NCBI GenBank assembly: GCA_035457345.1
Contig: DATIBT010000076.1
Coordinates: forward strand, 1-7,041
Origin: DASTDY01 sp035457345
Lineage (GTDB): Bacteria > Patescibacteriota > Saccharimonadia > Saccharimonadales > EFPC-124
DNA: 7,041 nucleotides
Direction: 5' to 3'
A model generated the notes under the pieces. That model was given only the letters and a program-made list of their open reading frames with translations. It did not search any database and was not told the DNA's origin. Made by a program: the position numbers and the translations under genes. The stretch's first letter is position 1; the number at the start of each line of letters is the position of its first letter. Below, in pieces: positions 5,136 to 7,041 of the stretch.

Positions 5136-7041
5136 ATGAAACGATATAATCCTAAATCTATCGAACCAAAATGGCAGCAAGTATGGGTTGAAACTGGCAT
5201 TTACGAAGCAAAAGACGACGCCCCAGGCCGCAAAAATTATATCTTGGATTTTTTTCCATATCCAAGCGGCGCCGCCATGCACGTCGGTCATGTCCGCAAC
5301 TATACCATGAGCGATGTCATGGCCCGGTACGCCCGCATGCGCGGCGACAATGTGCTGCATCCTATGGGCTGGGACGCGTTTGGTTTGCCGGCCGAAAATT
5401 ACGCCATTAAAACTGGGGTTGCGCCTCAAAAAGTCATTGCTGAGAGCACCGGCAAGTTTAAGCAGCAACTTATTCAAATGGGCATTGGCATTGACTGGTC
5501 GCGTGAGATCAACAGCTCTGACCCCCACTATTACCGCTGGACCCAGTGGCTCTTTAAGCTGTTATTTGAGCGTGGTCTCGCCTACCAAAAAGAAAGCTTG
5601 CAGTGGTGGTGTGAAACTGACAAAACGGTACTGGCCAACGAGCAGGTAGAAGCTGGCCGTTGCTGGCGTTGCGGAAACGAAGTCACAAAAAAACCGCTCA
5701 AACAGTGGTTCTTCAAAATTACCGATTACGCCGACCGGTTAATTGAAGACTTAGACGACCTGGACTGGTCGGACGCGATTAAATCAATGCAGCGCAACTG
5801 GATTGGCCGTAGTAAGGGCGCCTATGTCGATTTTCAGATTGATGGGCACAAAGATACGCTCAAAATCTTTACCACTCGTCCGGACACACTGTTTGGCGCC
5901 ACGTTCATGGTGCTCGCCCCTGAGCGTACTTTGGTTAAGAAGATTGTTACCTCAGAGCAAAAAACGATGGTAGACGAGTACATCAAGGCTGCTCAGGCAA
6001 AAAGTGATATTGAGCGCCAGGAGACCGGCCGCGAAAAAACCGGCGTCTTCACCGGCGCGTATGCCATTAATCCGGTTAATGGCGCGCGGTTGCCAATTTG
6101 GATTGCAGATTACGTTTTGGCCGGCTACGGTACCGGTGCAATCATGGCCGTCCCCGGTCATGACCAGCGCGATTTTGACTTTGCAAAGAAATTTAATCTA
6201 CCAATTATTGAGGTTATTGAACCAGTCACCGGCACACCTCAAGAAAATCCAGAATTCCGCCGCAGTATCGTGGCGATTGTGCGCAATTCTAAGACTGGCG
6301 AGATTCTTAGTATTAATTGGGGCAAGCAAAACGGCGGCAATCTCTTGATTGGTGGCGGCCGCGAAGAGCACGAGACCATCGAAGACGCAGCCAAGCGTGA
6401 AATTGCAGAAGAGACTGGATATACTAACATTTCGCTTGTTGCTAAAACCGGCCCTATCCATCATGGCTATTATGCGCACAGCAAGGGCGTGGCGCGTCAG
6501 ATTGAAGCGCACGGCTTACTGTTTGATTTAGTCGATGATACGCAAAAAAGCGTGCAGCTTGAGGCGGACGAAAAAGGCAAATTTGCCGTTGAGTGGCTCA
6601 ATCCAAACGAGGTAGAGACAAAAGTTACCGACGAGCTGCACGCCACCGTCTACGCCCTGTTGGTAAAAGGTGAGTGCTACCACGGTGAGGGCGTCATGAC
6701 TAACTCTGGCCCATACGACGGCATGCTAAGCTCAGAGGTCCGCGAGCGCATTGTGGCAGATCTGACCCAAAAGGGAGCGGGCAAAGAGCGGGTTAACTAC
6801 AGAATCCGCGACTGGCTCATTAGCCGCCAACGCTACTGGGGTGCGCCAATCCCTATTGTGCACTGCGAAAAAGACGGTGCTGTCGCAGTGCCGGATAGCC
6901 AGCTGCCGGTTGAGCTGCCTGTTATGCAGAGTTACGAGCCCTCTGGTGACGGCCGTTCACCCCTGGCTCGTGTTCCTGAATGGGTTAACACAACCTGTCC
7001 CAAGTGCGGTGGCCCGGCTAAGCGCGAGACCGACACTATGG
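5136..7041 (+). CDS. leuS: Leucyl-tRNA synthetase with inserted Nudix domain, 3'-truncated by window edge
   Basis: A class Ia synthetase that attaches leucine to tRNA-Leu; 635 residues are visible and the frame is open at the window end. Motifs in order: PYPSGAAMHVGH (41-52) with the HIGH-type HVGH (49-52); GWDAFGLPAENYAI (78-91); TVLANEQV (164-171) followed by the CWRCG zinc-knuckle half (176-180); the Thr-rich editing motif TTRPDTLFG (246-254); and YGTGAIMAVPGHDQRDFDFA (331-350), where Asp346 corresponds to the editing aspartate (Asp345 in E. coli). NSGPYDGM (523-530), RDWLISRQRYWGAPIPI (558-574) and CPKCGGPAKRETDTM (621-635) follow. KMSKS would lie beyond the edge. Residues about 364-514 are an extra Nudix domain, listed separately. 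The ATG at 5136 has ATAGGA (5125-5130) 5 nt upstream and lies 15 nt after alaX. Confidence 0.96.
   Translation, partial: MKRYNPKSIEPKWQQVWVETGIYEAKDDAPGRKNYILDFFPYPSGAAMHVGHVRNYTMSDVMARYARMRGDNVLHPMGWDAFGLPAENYAIKTGVAPQKVIAESTGKFKQQLIQMGIGIDWSREINSSDPHYYRWTQWLFKLLFERGLAYQKESLQWWCETDKTVLANEQVEAGRCWRCGNEVTKKPLKQWFFKITDYADRLIEDLDDLDWSDAIKSMQRNWIGRSKGAYVDFQIDGHKDTLKIFTTRPDTLFGATFMVLAPERTLVKKIVTSEQKTMVDEYIKAAQAKSDIERQETGREKTGVFTGAYAINPVNGARLPIWIADYVLAGYGTGAIMAVPGHDQRDFDFAKKFNLPIIEVIEPVTGTPQENPEFRRSIVAIVRNSKTGEILSINWGKQNGGNLLIGGGREEHETIEDAAKREIAEETGYTNISLVAKTGPIHHGYYAHSKGVARQIEAHGLLFDLVDDTQKSVQLEADEKGKFAVEWLNPNEVETKVTDELHATVYALLVKGECYHGEGVMTNSGPYDGMLSSEVRERIVADLTQKGAGKERVNYRIRDWLISRQRYWGAPIPIVHCEKDGAVAVPDSQLPVELPVMQSYEPSGDGRSPLARVPEWVNTTCPKCGGPAKRETDTM
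6225..6677 (+). other. Nudix domain inserted in the LeuRS CP1 editing domain
   Basis: This in-frame segment, LeuRS residues about 364-514, lies between KKFNLPIIEVIEP (end of the conserved editing block) and YHGEGVMTNSGPYDGM, where ordinary bacterial LeuRS has only some 15-20 residues. It contains a perfect Nudix box (G-x5-E-x7-R-E-U-x-E-E-x-G-U) at residues 407-429 (bases 6354-6422): Gly407, Glu413, Arg421, Glu422, Glu425, Glu426, Gly428, Tyr429. The metal-binding glutamates are thus all present. An upstream strand (SIVAIVRN, 377-384) and the GGGRE turn fit the Nudix fold, as does the downstream FAVEWLNPNEV (483-493) with a closing helix. Nudix enzymes cleave nucleoside diphosphates linked to another group. 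The substrate here is unknown, and a sensing or structural role is possible. Domain edges are approximate. Confidence 0.92.

Noticed and set aside
6198..6512. Open reading frames on both strands across the Nudix region of leuS
   Set aside because: They have no recognisable domain and no ribosome binding site, and they lie fully inside the well-supported leuS frame.
6225..6677. A separate Nudix gene inserted into, and breaking, leuS
   Set aside because: There is no stop, internal start signal or frameshift at either edge, and LeuRS motifs continue in the same frame on both sides. It is a fused domain.
1..7041. CRISPR array, tRNA/rRNA gene, insertion sequence or prophage attachment site
   Set aside because: I saw no regular spaced repeats, cloverleaf, transposase motif, or terminal repeats on either strand.

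Overview
The window is a compact, gene-dense bacterial segment with every gene on the + strand. GC looks close to half by eye (not computed). TAA, TAG and TGA all act as ordinary stops, so I see no sign of recoded TGA. Three features make me think of a Candidate Phyla Radiation (Patescibacteria) genome, possibly Saccharibacteria: a MurF-like ligase without the usual N-terminal substrate domain, a leucyl-tRNA synthetase carrying a Nudix domain, and -10 boxes a few bases from start codons. This placement is inference. No rRNA or phylogenetic marker other than LeuRS is available here.

Layout. Bases 1-159 are the 3' end of a membrane protein resembling the permease of an ABC-3 zinc/manganese importer. 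Bases 218-1078 encode a short-chain dehydrogenase of the YghA/YhdF-like group, followed after 15 nt by a small RBBP9/YdeN-type serine hydrolase (1094-1642). Bases 1707-2861 encode an unrecognised protein with a Pro/Thr-rich cytoplasmic tail, one membrane helix and a large outer domain. It has its own promoter and ends at a strong intrinsic terminator (2882-2910). Bases 2931-4223 encode the MurF-like ligase.

A 159-nt intergenic region then holds the best promoter in the window (TTGCAA-N17-TATAAT) and a leader of about 100 nt. The leader contains a perfect GC-rich palindrome and a possible 14-codon leucine-rich reading frame. This promoter should drive an operon of alaX (trans-editing of mischarged tRNA-Ala, 4383-5120) and leuS (5136 to the window end, incomplete).

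The most unusual feature is in leuS. About 150 residues containing a perfect Nudix box are spliced in frame into the C-terminal part of the CP1 editing domain, where ordinary bacterial LeuRS has a short linker. The LeuRS catalytic and editing motifs are intact on both sides, so this looks like a true domain architecture. Together alaX and leuS form a translation-fidelity operon: one gene removes mischarged tRNA-Ala, and the other charges and proofreads tRNA-Leu with an added nucleotide-binding or nucleotide-hydrolysing module.
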